Shown here piece by piece: positions 46,668-55,285 of a stretch of 64,000 nt of DNA (its first letter is position 1; every line of letters starts with the position of its first letter). The stretch is from contig UCLB01000020.1 of NCBI GenBank assembly GCA_900473205.1, positions 117,176 to 181,175 of the forward strand, given 5' to 3'. The stretch comes from Hyphomicrobiales bacterium (GTDB lineage Bacteria; Pseudomonadota; Alphaproteobacteria; Rhizobiales; Rhizobiaceae). Made by a program: the position numbers and the translations under genes. The notes under the pieces were generated by a model. The model was not told the DNA's origin, searched no databases, and worked only from the letters and a program-made list of their open reading frames with translations.

Positions 46668-47090
46668 TCAGATCCCCCCGATCCGTATCGTGGAAAAGCG
46701 CCTGATGGTCTTGTCCGGAAGCGCATAGGTGTAGAGGCTCCAGATGGGCAGTTCCGTCGCGTCATATTCCACGGTGACCGTGAACTGGTTGACATTGGCC
46801 GGGTCGCTGCCGACGCTGACATTCACATATTTCTTGTCGAGGAAGATGTAGTTCAGCGCGCTCTTGTCGATGAAGTCCTTAGCCAGGCTCTGACGTTCTG
46901 TCGTGTTGATGCCGGCGACAGCAGTGCGGGCCGCATCGGCAGCCACCTGCTGCACGGCGTAAGCTGCCGTCAGGTAAATGCCGTAGGCGATCATGGTCAA
47001 AAGAACGAGGATGAAAACCGGAGCGACGATTGCGAACTCGACCGCCGCTGAACCGGAACGATTGCGGATGATTTCTGCCACATGTTTCAT
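46668..47090 (-). CDS. TadE-family pilus assembly protein
   Basis: TadE-like minor pseudopilins contribute to Flp pilus assembly. The 140-residue product has the characteristic N-terminal RSGSAAVEFAIVAPVFILVL helix with the Glu at the pseudopilin position, followed by a short periplasmic domain. It is the first gene of a two-gene operon with the TadG-like protein. The upstream region (47091-47319) is AT-rich near the start (TTATTATTTTCGAATAATC). Confidence 0.88.
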   Translation of the reverse strand: MKHVAEIIRNRSGSAAVEFAIVAPVFILVLLTMIAYGIYLTAAYAVQQVAADAARTAVAGINTTERQSLAKDFIDKSALNYIFLDKKYVNVSVGSDPANVNQFTVTVEYDATELPIWSLYTYALPDKTIRRFSTIRIGGI

Positions 47091-47319
47091 GGCGCCCCCC
47101 TGATCCGAATTATTATTTTCGAATAATCTAATTTAGATAAATTGATTTTTGATTAAGGGAGCAAATTCGCGGTTGTGCCGTTTTTGGGCACTGATCTTCG
47201 GGATGGTTATTGGGTGGCGCAAGGCGCGCGGAATACAGCCGCAGGGCGCGCACGGCAAGGATTTGGGCCTTCCCTCAGTCATGTCCAAAGCGCAGGAATG
47301 AGGGAAGACGAGGGTGGCT

Positions 47320-48087
47320 TTACGAGCAAGTCGCCTTGCCGCATGTGCGCATGTTGGCAATTTTTTCCTTCAACGGGACTGCGCCGACTGCACCGAAGAT
47401 GGCTTCGTTGCCGATGACATAGGAAGGCGTACCTGTGATGCCGAGGTTGGTGGCGAGGGTGTAGGCTTCCTTTACCTGGGCGTCGTTGGGGTTTGCTGCC
47501 ATGGATTTGCGGATGTCGGCTTCCTTGATGCCGAGTGATTCTGCGACTTCGATGGCGCTGGCCTCATTGGCGCGTCCGTTGCTGCCCAGAAGGGTGCGCT
47601 GGAATTCCGGGTATTTCTCAGGTGCGATGAGCTTTACGGCATTGGAAACCTTGTGAGCTTCCATGGATTCCGGTCCGAGAATCGGGAATTCCTTGAGAAC
47701 GAAACGCACCTTCTTGTCGGTCTTTAGAATGGTGTCGACATCGCTCATGGCGCGCTTGCAGTAACCGCAATTGTAATCGAAGAATTCCACCAGCGTCACG
47801 TCGCCATCGGGATTGCCGAGGGAGAGGTCGTATTTGGATTGGAAAATGGTCTTCTGATTGTCCGCTACGGCTTCCGCTGCCTTGGCATTTCGTGTTTCAT
47901 ACTGCTTACGCTCAAGCGCTTCCTGAACCTCCAGCATGATTTCCGGGTTCTCGATCAGATATTCCTTGATGAATGCCCCGAATTCTTTTTTCTGCTGATC
48001 ATCCAGCGCGTGGGCGGGCAGGCACACGAAGAGCGTCGAAAGGGCCGTCAGGCTGGCAAGAGCCGTGGATTTGATCGAAAGTGCCAT
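47320..48087 (-). CDS. DsbA-family thiol:disulfide oxidoreductase
   Basis: The 255-residue secreted protein has a signal peptide (LASLTALSTLFVCLPAHA), an N-terminal helical region, and a thioredoxin-fold DsbA-like domain with active site CGYC in FFDYNCGYCKRAM and the cis-Pro loop GITGTPSYVIG. It resembles the BdbD/ScsC-like group, which oxidise or isomerise disulfides in the periplasm. ATG 48087 is preferred to 48099. It is divergent from the aminotransferase. Confidence 0.88.
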   Translation of the reverse strand: MALSIKSTALASLTALSTLFVCLPAHALDDQQKKEFGAFIKEYLIENPEIMLEVQEALERKQYETRNAKAAEAVADNQKTIFQSKYDLSLGNPDGDVTLVEFFDYNCGYCKRAMSDVDTILKTDKKVRFVLKEFPILGPESMEAHKVSNAVKLIAPEKYPEFQRTLLGSNGRANEASAIEVAESLGIKEADIRKSMAANPNDAQVKEAYTLATNLGITGTPSYVIGNEAIFGAVGAVPLKEKIANMRTCGKATCS

Positions 48088-48250
48088 GTCGGTCCTCATA
48101 GATTCGTTATGCGTGATGATTCTGTTATCTCACGCAATTACCGTAATTTAATTTAATTGCCATATCGCAAAGTAATCTGTCCGTTGCGATCTCGTCATTG
48201 TGAAGACAGCAATAATACGGCAAATCTCCGACAGTTTTCCAAGAAAGAAC

Positions 48251-49414
48251 ATGCTTTTGATAACCTTGTCCAAGCGAAGCGCGGTTGAGCCATTTCATGC
48301 CATGGATATTCTGGCAGAAGCGAACCGACGCAGACAGGCGGGGCGTCCCGTTATCTCCATGGCGGTGGGGCAGCCTTCGCATGCTGCGCCGAAGGCATCG
48401 CTGGAGGCTGCCGAACTTGCGCTGAAACATGGCCGCATTGGTTATACGGATGCGCTTGGGCTTCGGGAACTGCGTGAGGCCATCGCCACAAGCTATCGGT
48501 TGCGCCATGGTACGATTGTCGATCCGGCCCGAATTGTCGTGACGACGGGTTCTTCTGCGGCGTTCAATCTGGCCTTTCTCGCGCTCTTCGACGTGGGTGA
48601 TGCTGTTGCCATCGCTCGCCCCGGATATCCGGCCTACCGCAATATCTTGAAAGCCCTCGGTCTCAATGTCGTGGAAGTGCCCGTCACTGCCGAAACCGGT
48701 TACACGCTGACGCCGGCAAGTCTGGAGCGGGCGGAAACCAAGGCAGGCTGCAAGCTGAAGGGCGTGCTTCTGGCAAGCCCTGCCAACCCGACTGGGACAG
48801 TCACGGGGCGTGAGGCGCTGAAGCGTCTAGTGAGCTATTGCGACAGCCGCGACATCGCTTTCATCTCTGATGAGATTTACCACGGCCTGACTTTTGTGGG
48901 TGATGAGACAAGCGCCGTCGAGATCAGCGACAACGCCATCGTCATCAATTCCTTCTCTAAGTATTATTGCATGACCGGCTGGCGCATCGGCTGGATGGTA
49001 CTGCCGGAAAAGCTGATCCGTCCCATCGAATGTCTTGCGCAGAGCATGTATATTTCCGCGCCTGAGCTCTCCCAACTTGCTGCAACGGCTGCTTTCTCCG
49101 CGGAAGAAGAACTGGATGTCTATAAGGAGAGCTACCGCACCAACCGCGATTTCCTGACCACACGTCTCCCGGAACTGGGCCTGCCGCTGGCGTCGCCTAT
49201 GGACGGCGCGTTCTACGCTTATGTCGATACCAGCCGTTATTCCAATGACAGTATGGATTTTGCCAAGCGCATGCTGGCGGAAATCGATGTAGCGGCGACA
49301 CCGGGTATGGACTTCGATCCGCTGGAAGGGCATCGCGCCTTGCGGTTCTCCTATGCGGGATCGGTATCGGATATTGCCGAAGCCGTAGGGCGTATCGAGG
49401 GTTGGCTGAAGTAA
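48251..49414 (+). CDS. class I/II pyridoxal-phosphate aminotransferase
   Basis: The 387-residue fold-type I enzyme has VISMAVGQPSHAAP, VTTGSSAAFNLAFL, the conserved ASPANPTGTVTG, SDEIYHGL with its PLP-binding Asp and Tyr, and the Schiff-base Lys in INSFSKYYCMTGWRIGW, followed by the Arg in LRFSYAGS. It resembles aspartate/aromatic-type aminotransferases, but the substrate cannot be set. ATG 48251 gives a normal N-terminus; an upstream GTG at 48200 is possible. Confidence 0.87.
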   Translation: MLLITLSKRSAVEPFHAMDILAEANRRRQAGRPVISMAVGQPSHAAPKASLEAAELALKHGRIGYTDALGLRELREAIATSYRLRHGTIVDPARIVVTTGSSAAFNLAFLALFDVGDAVAIARPGYPAYRNILKALGLNVVEVPVTAETGYTLTPASLERAETKAGCKLKGVLLASPANPTGTVTGREALKRLVSYCDSRDIAFISDEIYHGLTFVGDETSAVEISDNAIVINSFSKYYCMTGWRIGWMVLPEKLIRPIECLAQSMYISAPELSQLAATAAFSAEEELDVYKESYRTNRDFLTTRLPELGLPLASPMDGAFYAYVDTSRYSNDSMDFAKRMLAEIDVAATPGMDFDPLEGHRALRFSYAGSVSDIAEAVGRIEGWLK

Positions 49415-49517
49415 GGGCACAGCCTTGCAGGATTTCTGCACTCTCTATCAATGATTTTGGTTCGAATTTGCTGGCGAAGCCGGATAAGCTCGGAGCAAAT
49501 TTCAAGGGAGAACAAAG

Positions 49518-50222
49518 ATGTCGGCGGAAAAAGTAGCGGTGGTCACAGCGGGCGGCAGCGGCATGGGCGCTGCGGTCGCAAAGCGGTTGGCTGCCGATGG
49601 ATATAAGGTCGCGATTTTGTCGTCCTCCGGCCAGGGTGAAGCTTTGGCGCGTGAGCTTGGCGGGATTGGTGTGACGGGATCCAACCAGTCCAACGACGAT
49701 CTTCAAAAGCTTGCCGATCTGACGCTGCAGAAATTCGGCCGCATCGATGTGCTGGTCAACAGTGCCGGTCACGGGCCACGCGCACCGATTCTCGATATTA
49801 CGGATGAGCAGTGGCACACCGGGCTCGATGTCTATCTGCTCAACGTCATTCGCCCAACGCGTATTATCGCGCCGACCATGGTGTCGCAGAAGTCCGGTGC
49901 CATCATCAATATTTCCACGGCATGGGCTTTTGAGCCAAGCGACATGTTTCCGACGTCAGCCGTGTTCCGGTCCGGCCTTGCCGCCTACACCAAAATCTTC
50001 TCCGACACATATGCGTCTGATAATGTGCGCATGAACAATGTTCTGCCTGGATGGATCGATAGTTTGCCCGCAACGGAACAGCGGCGCGAGATGGTGCCGA
50101 TGCAGCGTTACGGCAAAAGCGAAGAGATTGCCGCGACCGTTGCCTTTCTGGCGTCCGAAGGGGCAGGTTATATTACCGGCCAGAACCTGCGTGTCGATGG
50201 CGGGCTAACACGTTCTGTGTAA
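49518..50222 (+). CDS. short-chain dehydrogenase/reductase fold protein lacking the YxxxK motif
   Basis: The 234-residue protein has the SDR dinucleotide site VTAGGSGMGAAVAKRLAADG, LVNSAGHGPRAPI, a Ser in IINISTAW, and GYITGQNLRVDGGLTRSV at the end. Where the catalytic Tyr-x3-Lys is expected the sequence reads PTSAVFRSGLAAYTK, so Tyr and Lys are replaced. It is therefore either a non-canonical SDR or a binding-only member. ATG 49518 follows AAGGGAGA. The gene stands alone, 103 bases after the aminotransferase. Confidence 0.82.
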   Translation: MSAEKVAVVTAGGSGMGAAVAKRLAADGYKVAILSSSGQGEALARELGGIGVTGSNQSNDDLQKLADLTLQKFGRIDVLVNSAGHGPRAPILDITDEQWHTGLDVYLLNVIRPTRIIAPTMVSQKSGAIINISTAWAFEPSDMFPTSAVFRSGLAAYTKIFSDTYASDNVRMNNVLPGWIDSLPATEQRREMVPMQRYGKSEEIAATVAFLASEGAGYITGQNLRVDGGLTRSV

Positions 50223-50308
50223 ACGCTATTACCGCTAATCTATCGCTCCGGTTGCTCCAGCTACCCTGCATAAACACCTAGAGAAGGCCTGTTTCCACAG
50301 GTCTTCAA

Positions 50309-50333
50309 GGAACAAGCACCCCATAGGGACGTT
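50309..50333 (+). promoter_or_regulatory. putative EcfG-type stress promoter of the single-receiver gene
   Basis: GGAAC (50309-50313), 16 bases, CGTT (50330-50333), a full match. Predicted transcription start is near 50340, about 60 bases before ATG 50400. Confidence 0.65.
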
Positions 50334-50399
50334 GTTCAATCCAAGGGTAAAGAGTTCACATGAACTCGACGCTCGGATGTAGAAGTAGGTAACGGAACA

Positions 50400-50777
50400 A
50401 TGGGACAGAGAAATCCATTCGCCAGACAGGTGGTGTTGGTTGTCGAAGACGACCCGCTTCTGCGTATGATGGCGGTAGACATGGTGGAGGACGCGGGTTT
50501 CGATGCAATAGAAGCATCGGGCGCAGATGAAGCCGTGGAAATTCTCGAGAGCCGTTCCGATGTCGAAGTTCTGTTTACCGATGTCGATATGCCTGGCAGC
50601 ATGAATGGCGTTGCGCTGGCCAACTGGGCGCGCGCAACGGACATACCGCTTGGTATCGTTCTGACGTCTGGTCACCGCAGACCGGAAGATGAAGACTTGC
50701 CCGTCCGCAGCGTGTTCTTTTCCAAGCCGTATGATTTTCAGAAGGTTGTCGATACGCTAAGACGCATGACGGCGTGA
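50400..50777 (+). CDS. single-domain response regulator
   Basis: The 125-residue product is a lone CheY-like receiver: acidic pocket VVEDDPLLRMM, phospho-acceptor Asp in VLFTDVDMPGS, conserved Thr/Ser in VLTSGHR and Lys in FFSKPYDFQK. There is no output domain, so it must act on another protein, for example as a phosphate sink or relay. A consensus EcfG-type promoter lies 67 bases upstream, so it is probably a general-stress gene. It is upstream of another receiver-only protein but separated by 138 bases. Confidence 0.88.
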   Translation: MGQRNPFARQVVLVVEDDPLLRMMAVDMVEDAGFDAIEASGADEAVEILESRSDVEVLFTDVDMPGSMNGVALANWARATDIPLGIVLTSGHRRPEDEDLPVRSVFFSKPYDFQKVVDTLRRMTA

Positions 50778-50915
50778 CCCCTATCTCCGTTATTTATCGC
50801 TAATGAACGTTTGTGAATAAGTAACCACAGTTTAAATGCGGTTTTTGTAATTAATTATTCTGAAAACAGCCTGACTTATAGTGATTCCCAAAGCGTTATG
50901 TGTTTTGGGGGCACT

Positions 50916-51749
50916 ATGAATTTTCTGGGTATTACGGGCATGCAGTATTCTGGCGTGCCATTTCATGACACAAGAATATTGCTGGCCGAGGACTCCAATG
51001 TCTTCACCCAGATGATCGGTGCACGTCTCAAGGAGTTGCTTGGCCTGACTGTGGAAGTCTGCCGTAACTTCGAGGAGTTGCAGGAATGCTACGAGCATTC
51101 TACTGAGCAAGTAACGCTCGCAATTTCCAACATCAATCTGCCGGGCGCAGAAAATGGCGAGGCGCTGGAATATCTCATCGATCTTTCCATCCCGACCATC
51201 GTCTTCACAAGTACCTTCCATGAAGACACGCGTGAAAAGCTGATCACCAAGGAAGTTGTCGACTATATTCTGAAAGACAATGTCTTTGCCGTGGATATGC
51301 TGACGGAATCGGTTTGCCGCTTTCTCACAAATCATCGCCACCATGTGCTCATTGTGGATGACAGCCCAACGGCGCGCGCGCTGCTGTCGAGCCGCCTGAA
51401 GCGTTACAATTTCCGTGTGAGTCTGGCCGAAAGCGGCGCCAAGGCGCTGGAGTTGTTGAAGGCCAACAAGGATATTGGCCTTGTTGTCACCGACTATAAC
51501 ATGCCGGATATCGATGGTTTTGAACTGACGCGCCGCATTCGCACCATGCGCGGCTCGCACGAGCTTCGCATCATCGGCGTGTCGTCCTCCACCAACCGGC
51601 TGTTGTCTGCGCGCTTCCTGAAAGCTGGCGGCAACGACTTCATGCTGCGTCCGTTCATCGAAGAAGAGTTTTACTGCCGCGTAAACCAGAATCTGGACAC
51701 GCTGGTCCAGATTCAGGCAGCAAAGTCTCTCGGCAAGAAGGCCGCCTGA
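50916..51749 (+). CDS. response regulator with two tandem receiver domains
   Basis: The 277-residue protein has two receiver domains and no output domain. The first (about residues 18-135) keeps LLAEDSNVF and the Lys in YILKDNVF, but its acceptor position is Asn in ISNINLPGAENG, so it cannot be phosphorylated normally. The second (about 140-260) is complete, with IVDDSPTARAL, the Asp in VVTDYNMPDIDG, and the Lys replaced by Arg in MLRPFIEEE. ATG 50916 is six bases after GGGGG; the ATG at 50898 is less likely. It is convergent with the AhpD-like gene, four bases apart. Confidence 0.87.
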   Translation: MNFLGITGMQYSGVPFHDTRILLAEDSNVFTQMIGARLKELLGLTVEVCRNFEELQECYEHSTEQVTLAISNINLPGAENGEALEYLIDLSIPTIVFTSTFHEDTREKLITKEVVDYILKDNVFAVDMLTESVCRFLTNHRHHVLIVDDSPTARALLSSRLKRYNFRVSLAESGAKALELLKANKDIGLVVTDYNMPDIDGFELTRRIRTMRGSHELRIIGVSSSTNRLLSARFLKAGGNDFMLRPFIEEEFYCRVNQNLDTLVQIQAAKSLGKKAA

Positions 51750-51753
51750 CGTA

Positions 51754-52359
51754 TCAGGGCAGGGCGGCTTCCGGCTCCTGCTCGATCGGGCGACCGAGAG
51801 CCAGTTTTTCGGCAAGTTCCGGACCAAGCTTTTTGACATAGGCTTGGTCTGGAGATGTGCCAAGCGCATCCAGTGTTTTGGAAAAGAAACAGCGGGCAGC
51901 GGCAGCAGCGACGATATCGAATATTTCCGCATCGGTCAGAGCATGCGTCTTCAAGGCGTCTATATCTGCCTGCGTGATTGACGTCGCATCATGCACGACC
52001 TTGGAAGCAAAGATCATGATGGCGCGCTCCTGCTCATCCAGCGGCGCGTCTTCTGCGTTGGAGACGATGGCGGTCAGTTCCTCGCCGGAAACACCTTCAC
52101 GGGCCAGCACGGCACTGTGGGCCAGCATGCAATAAGATGATCGCAATTCCCGCGCTGCCGCCAGCGTTACCAACTCATAGCGGCGTGGCTCGATATTGCC
52201 GCGCAGGCTGACCAGCAATGCACTCCAGCTTTCCATCACCTCAGGCCGGTGGCCGAAAGCGCGGTACATGTTCGGCAGGTATCCGTAAGTATCCTCCGCA
52301 TTGCGGTACATTTCTGCGGTTTTACGGCTGGTTTTCGGCTCTGGCGGGTCGATGAACAT
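51754..52359 (-). CDS. AhpD-like / carboxymuconolactone decarboxylase-family protein
   Basis: The 201-residue protein has the AhpD-like fold with the E-x-S-x-YC-x3-H motif in RELRSSYCMLAHSAVLAREG, though only one Cys of the usual C-x2-C pair is present. It is probably a peroxidase-related or decarboxylase-like enzyme of unknown substrate. GGAG is seven bases upstream of ATG 52359. The convergent overlap with the tandem-receiver gene is nearly zero (four bases). Confidence 0.8.
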   Translation of the reverse strand: MFIDPPEPKTSRKTAEMYRNAEDTYGYLPNMYRAFGHRPEVMESWSALLVSLRGNIEPRRYELVTLAAARELRSSYCMLAHSAVLAREGVSGEELTAIVSNAEDAPLDEQERAIMIFASKVVHDATSITQADIDALKTHALTDAEIFDIVAAAAARCFFSKTLDALGTSPDQAYVKKLGPELAEKLALGRPIEQEPEAALP

Positions 52360-52435
52360 GATACGTCTCCTGCATTTCACTGTTTCTAAAATGCGTGAGC
52401 GGGAAATTCGATCAGTTCAGAGATGCGCTTTTTTC

Positions 52436-53992
52436 CTAAAGCTGCGATTCCAGCGGCAGCAAACCCATGAGGCTGACCAAAGCGCGGCGGCTGAAACTGG
52501 CATAGGGCTCGTGCCTGTAGTGGCGGGGCTCACCGCGAACCAACCCTGTCCACGTCAGATTTCTGCGTTCATTGAGCGTCAGTTCGAAGCTCATCTCGCG
52601 GCTTGTCTCGTCCTTAAAGATCTCCTCCATCTCGCCCACCAGTCCAGCGGATGAAAACAGCACACCCATCTCGGTGTTGAGCGACATGGAGCGAGGATCG
52701 AAATTAAGCGAGCCGATGAAGCCGATCTCGCCATCGCGTGTAAACGCCTTGGTGTGAAGGCTGGCCTGGCCTGAACCGCGCAGGGAGAAGGATTTGTGAT
52801 GATCGGCCAGCGAGCGCAGTTCGTGGATTTTGATGCCGTTGATCAGAAGTGGCCGGCGATATCGCGAATATCCCGCATGCACGGCGGCGACGTCGGTCGC
52901 TGCCAACGAGTTGGTGAGAACGCTGACTTTGACACCTTCGGCGGAGAGGCGCGACAGCGTTTCCACGCCTTTCAGGCCGGGAATGAAATAGGGCGAGGTG
53001 ATGCTCAGCTTTTTCTCGGTCTCTTCCATCACCGGCAGCAGCGTTTCCATCAGGAAATTGTGGCCGCTGCGGCGTTTTCCGGCAGCTTTCTCCGGCGGGT
53101 CGGCAACCACCTGCGCACTCTCAACCCAGTGGAGATTGTCGGACATCAGGAAATTGCCGGAATGATGCTGGCTTTCTACCTGCGCCAGATAGGGACGTGC
53201 GGCATTGCCGGAGGCCAGAACATCCATGCGGCGGCGAAGCTTGGCGAGTTTGCTGGGGCGCCGGGCCAGCAGCGAACGCACCGGTACGGCCACCGCACTG
53301 TTCCAGTAATCGTCGAAGATTTCTTCAGCCTGCGCGATGCAATCACCGTGAGCGATCACATCGAAATCGCGGAAATTCGCCTGTTCGGCGGCATCGAAAT
53401 AGGCGTCACCAATATTGCGCCCGCCGACGATCAACACCCGGCCATCGGCAATCCAGGCTTTGTTGTGCATACGACGATTGACGCTGTGAAACCGCAACAG
53501 AAGTTCCAGCCCGCGCCGGAAGACGTTCTCCCGAGCCTTGGTGGGGTTGAACAGTCGCAATTCGATGTTGGGGTGGCTGTCGATGGCGTGAAAGGCGCGA
53601 TCTGAGATGGACACGCCGAGATCGTCCAGCAGAAGACGGACGCGCACGCCACGGTCTGCCGCAGCGATGACTTCGCGCATCATCAATTGCCCAGTCAGAT
53701 CGGCGTTCCACATGTAATACATGAGATCAAGGCTGCGCCCGGCGGCGCGGGCGGCTTCTACCCTCGCGGCAAAGGCACCGAGGTTGGACTGGATGAGAGA
53801 CAGGGCATTGCGCTCTGCATGAGCGTTCTGGAGATTGGTCCAGTGACGGTCGAGCGGTGTTGCGTCCGGCTCCTTCCGCAAAGCTGCGGAGGCGATTTTG
53901 ATGATGATTTTGTCACGGTGACGGGAAGCGAGGGCGATACCCGCGACAAGGACGACCACGATTGAGATGGCGAAGGCTACAATGGCAGTCAC
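52436..53992 (-). CDS. phospholipase D-family protein
   Basis: This 518-residue protein has an N-terminal membrane helix (about residues 5-22) and two HKD motifs: MHNKAWIADGR at about 175 and SLHTKAFTRDG at about 412. The second reads S-L-H-T-K-A-F-T-R-D, a complete H-x-K-x4-D. It resembles cardiolipin synthase-like or PLD-type lipases of alphaproteobacteria, which hydrolyse or transfer phosphatidyl groups at the membrane. Whether it makes cardiolipin is uncertain. It runs toward the AhpD-like gene, 76 bases away. Confidence 0.85.
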   Translation of the reverse strand: MTAIVAFAISIVVVLVAGIALASRHRDKIIIKIASAALRKEPDATPLDRHWTNLQNAHAERNALSLIQSNLGAFAARVEAARAAGRSLDLMYYMWNADLTGQLMMREVIAAADRGVRVRLLLDDLGVSISDRAFHAIDSHPNIELRLFNPTKARENVFRRGLELLLRFHSVNRRMHNKAWIADGRVLIVGGRNIGDAYFDAAEQANFRDFDVIAHGDCIAQAEEIFDDYWNSAVAVPVRSLLARRPSKLAKLRRRMDVLASGNAARPYLAQVESQHHSGNFLMSDNLHWVESAQVVADPPEKAAGKRRSGHNFLMETLLPVMEETEKKLSITSPYFIPGLKGVETLSRLSAEGVKVSVLTNSLAATDVAAVHAGYSRYRRPLLINGIKIHELRSLADHHKSFSLRGSGQASLHTKAFTRDGEIGFIGSLNFDPRSMSLNTEMGVLFSSAGLVGEMEEIFKDETSREMSFELTLNERRNLTWTGLVRGEPRHYRHEPYASFSRRALVSLMGLLPLESQL

Positions 53993-54043
53993 AATTATGG
54001 TTTCACCCGCGTCGGTTCCCTGTCCCGGATATTGCTTGTCGTA

Positions 54044-54232
54044 TCAATGGATTTCAATATTCCGCTTGTCGGCTTCTTCCTTGATGATGTCTTCCACCAT
54101 CTGCCGCTTCAAGGCCGGGTCACCAAGCAGATAATCTTCTGCAAGTTCAAAAATGGATTTCGGGCTTTCCTTGCGGGTGAGCGTATCAAGATCCTGGCCG
54201 ATCTGTTGGCGAAGTTCGCTATAGTGGTCCAT
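54044..54232 (-). CDS. 62-residue hypothetical protein
   Basis: The frame from ATG 54232, seven bases after GGAG, encodes MDHYSELRQQIGQDLDTLTR and then KESPKSIFELAEDYLLGDPA, ending in a charged helix (MVEDIIKEEADKRNIEIH). It has no membrane segment and is probably a soluble helical protein. I do not recognise a family. A near-consensus EcfG promoter lies 24 bases upstream, which suggests a stress role. The longer frame starting at 54433 crosses the riboswitch strand and is rejected. Confidence 0.75.
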   Translation of the reverse strand: MDHYSELRQQIGQDLDTLTRKESPKSIFELAEDYLLGDPALKRQMVEDIIKEEADKRNIEIH

Positions 54233-54255
54233 ATTGGTTCTCCATTTGCGAAGAG

Positions 54256-54280
54256 AATGCGCGGGGCGGGCAGCGGTTCC
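54256..54280 (-). promoter_or_regulatory. putative EcfG-type stress promoter of the 62-residue gene
   Basis: On the minus strand: GGAAC, 16 bases, CATT. Predicted start of transcription near 54250, about 18 bases before ATG 54232. Confidence 0.5.
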
Positions 54281-54345
54281 GGTACTCATGGAAATGAAGC
54301 GGGGGCTCTTGCGTCGCGATGCTCTGGCGGTCATAAAGCCGCCAG

Positions 54346-54502
54346 TCAGGTGCCTGCTTTCAAGCGGGAGAATCGGGAACGCGGTGAAAGCCCGCGACGT
54401 GCCCAACGCTGTAAGGTGGACGCGAATTGCCATAGACCACTGAGAAATCGGGAAGGCGGCAATGCGCGGACGAAGCCAAGCCAGAAGACCGGCCTGATGC
54501 CA
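54346..54502 (+). promoter_or_regulatory. cobalamin (AdoCbl) riboswitch upstream of bluB
   Basis: The conserved blocks appear in order: GCGGTGAAAGCCCGCGACGT (the L4/L5-type core), CACTGAGAAATCGGGAAGGC (J6/3 region), and a B12-box-like GCCAGAAGACCGGCC. TCAGG at 54346-54350 can pair with CCTGA at 54493-54497 as the closing P1 stem. It ends about 85 bases before the bluB start. Adenosylcobalamin binding would be expected to turn off bluB, which makes the lower ligand of cobalamin. Confidence 0.88.
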
Positions 54503-54505
54503 TAG

Positions 54506-55273
<768 letters not shown>

Positions 55274-55285
55274 GGCAGAAGCGCT

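Noticed and set aside
50284..50305. Dyad AAGGCCTG-TTTCCA-CAGGTCTT after the SDR gene considered as a terminator.
   Set aside because: The arms need G-T pairs and no T-run follows; the EcfG-type promoter of the next gene starts immediately after it.
54233..54433. Extended start for the 62-residue protein at 54433.
   Set aside because: It would read antisense through the cobalamin riboswitch and the promoter match; the ATG at 54232 has a proper ribosome binding site.
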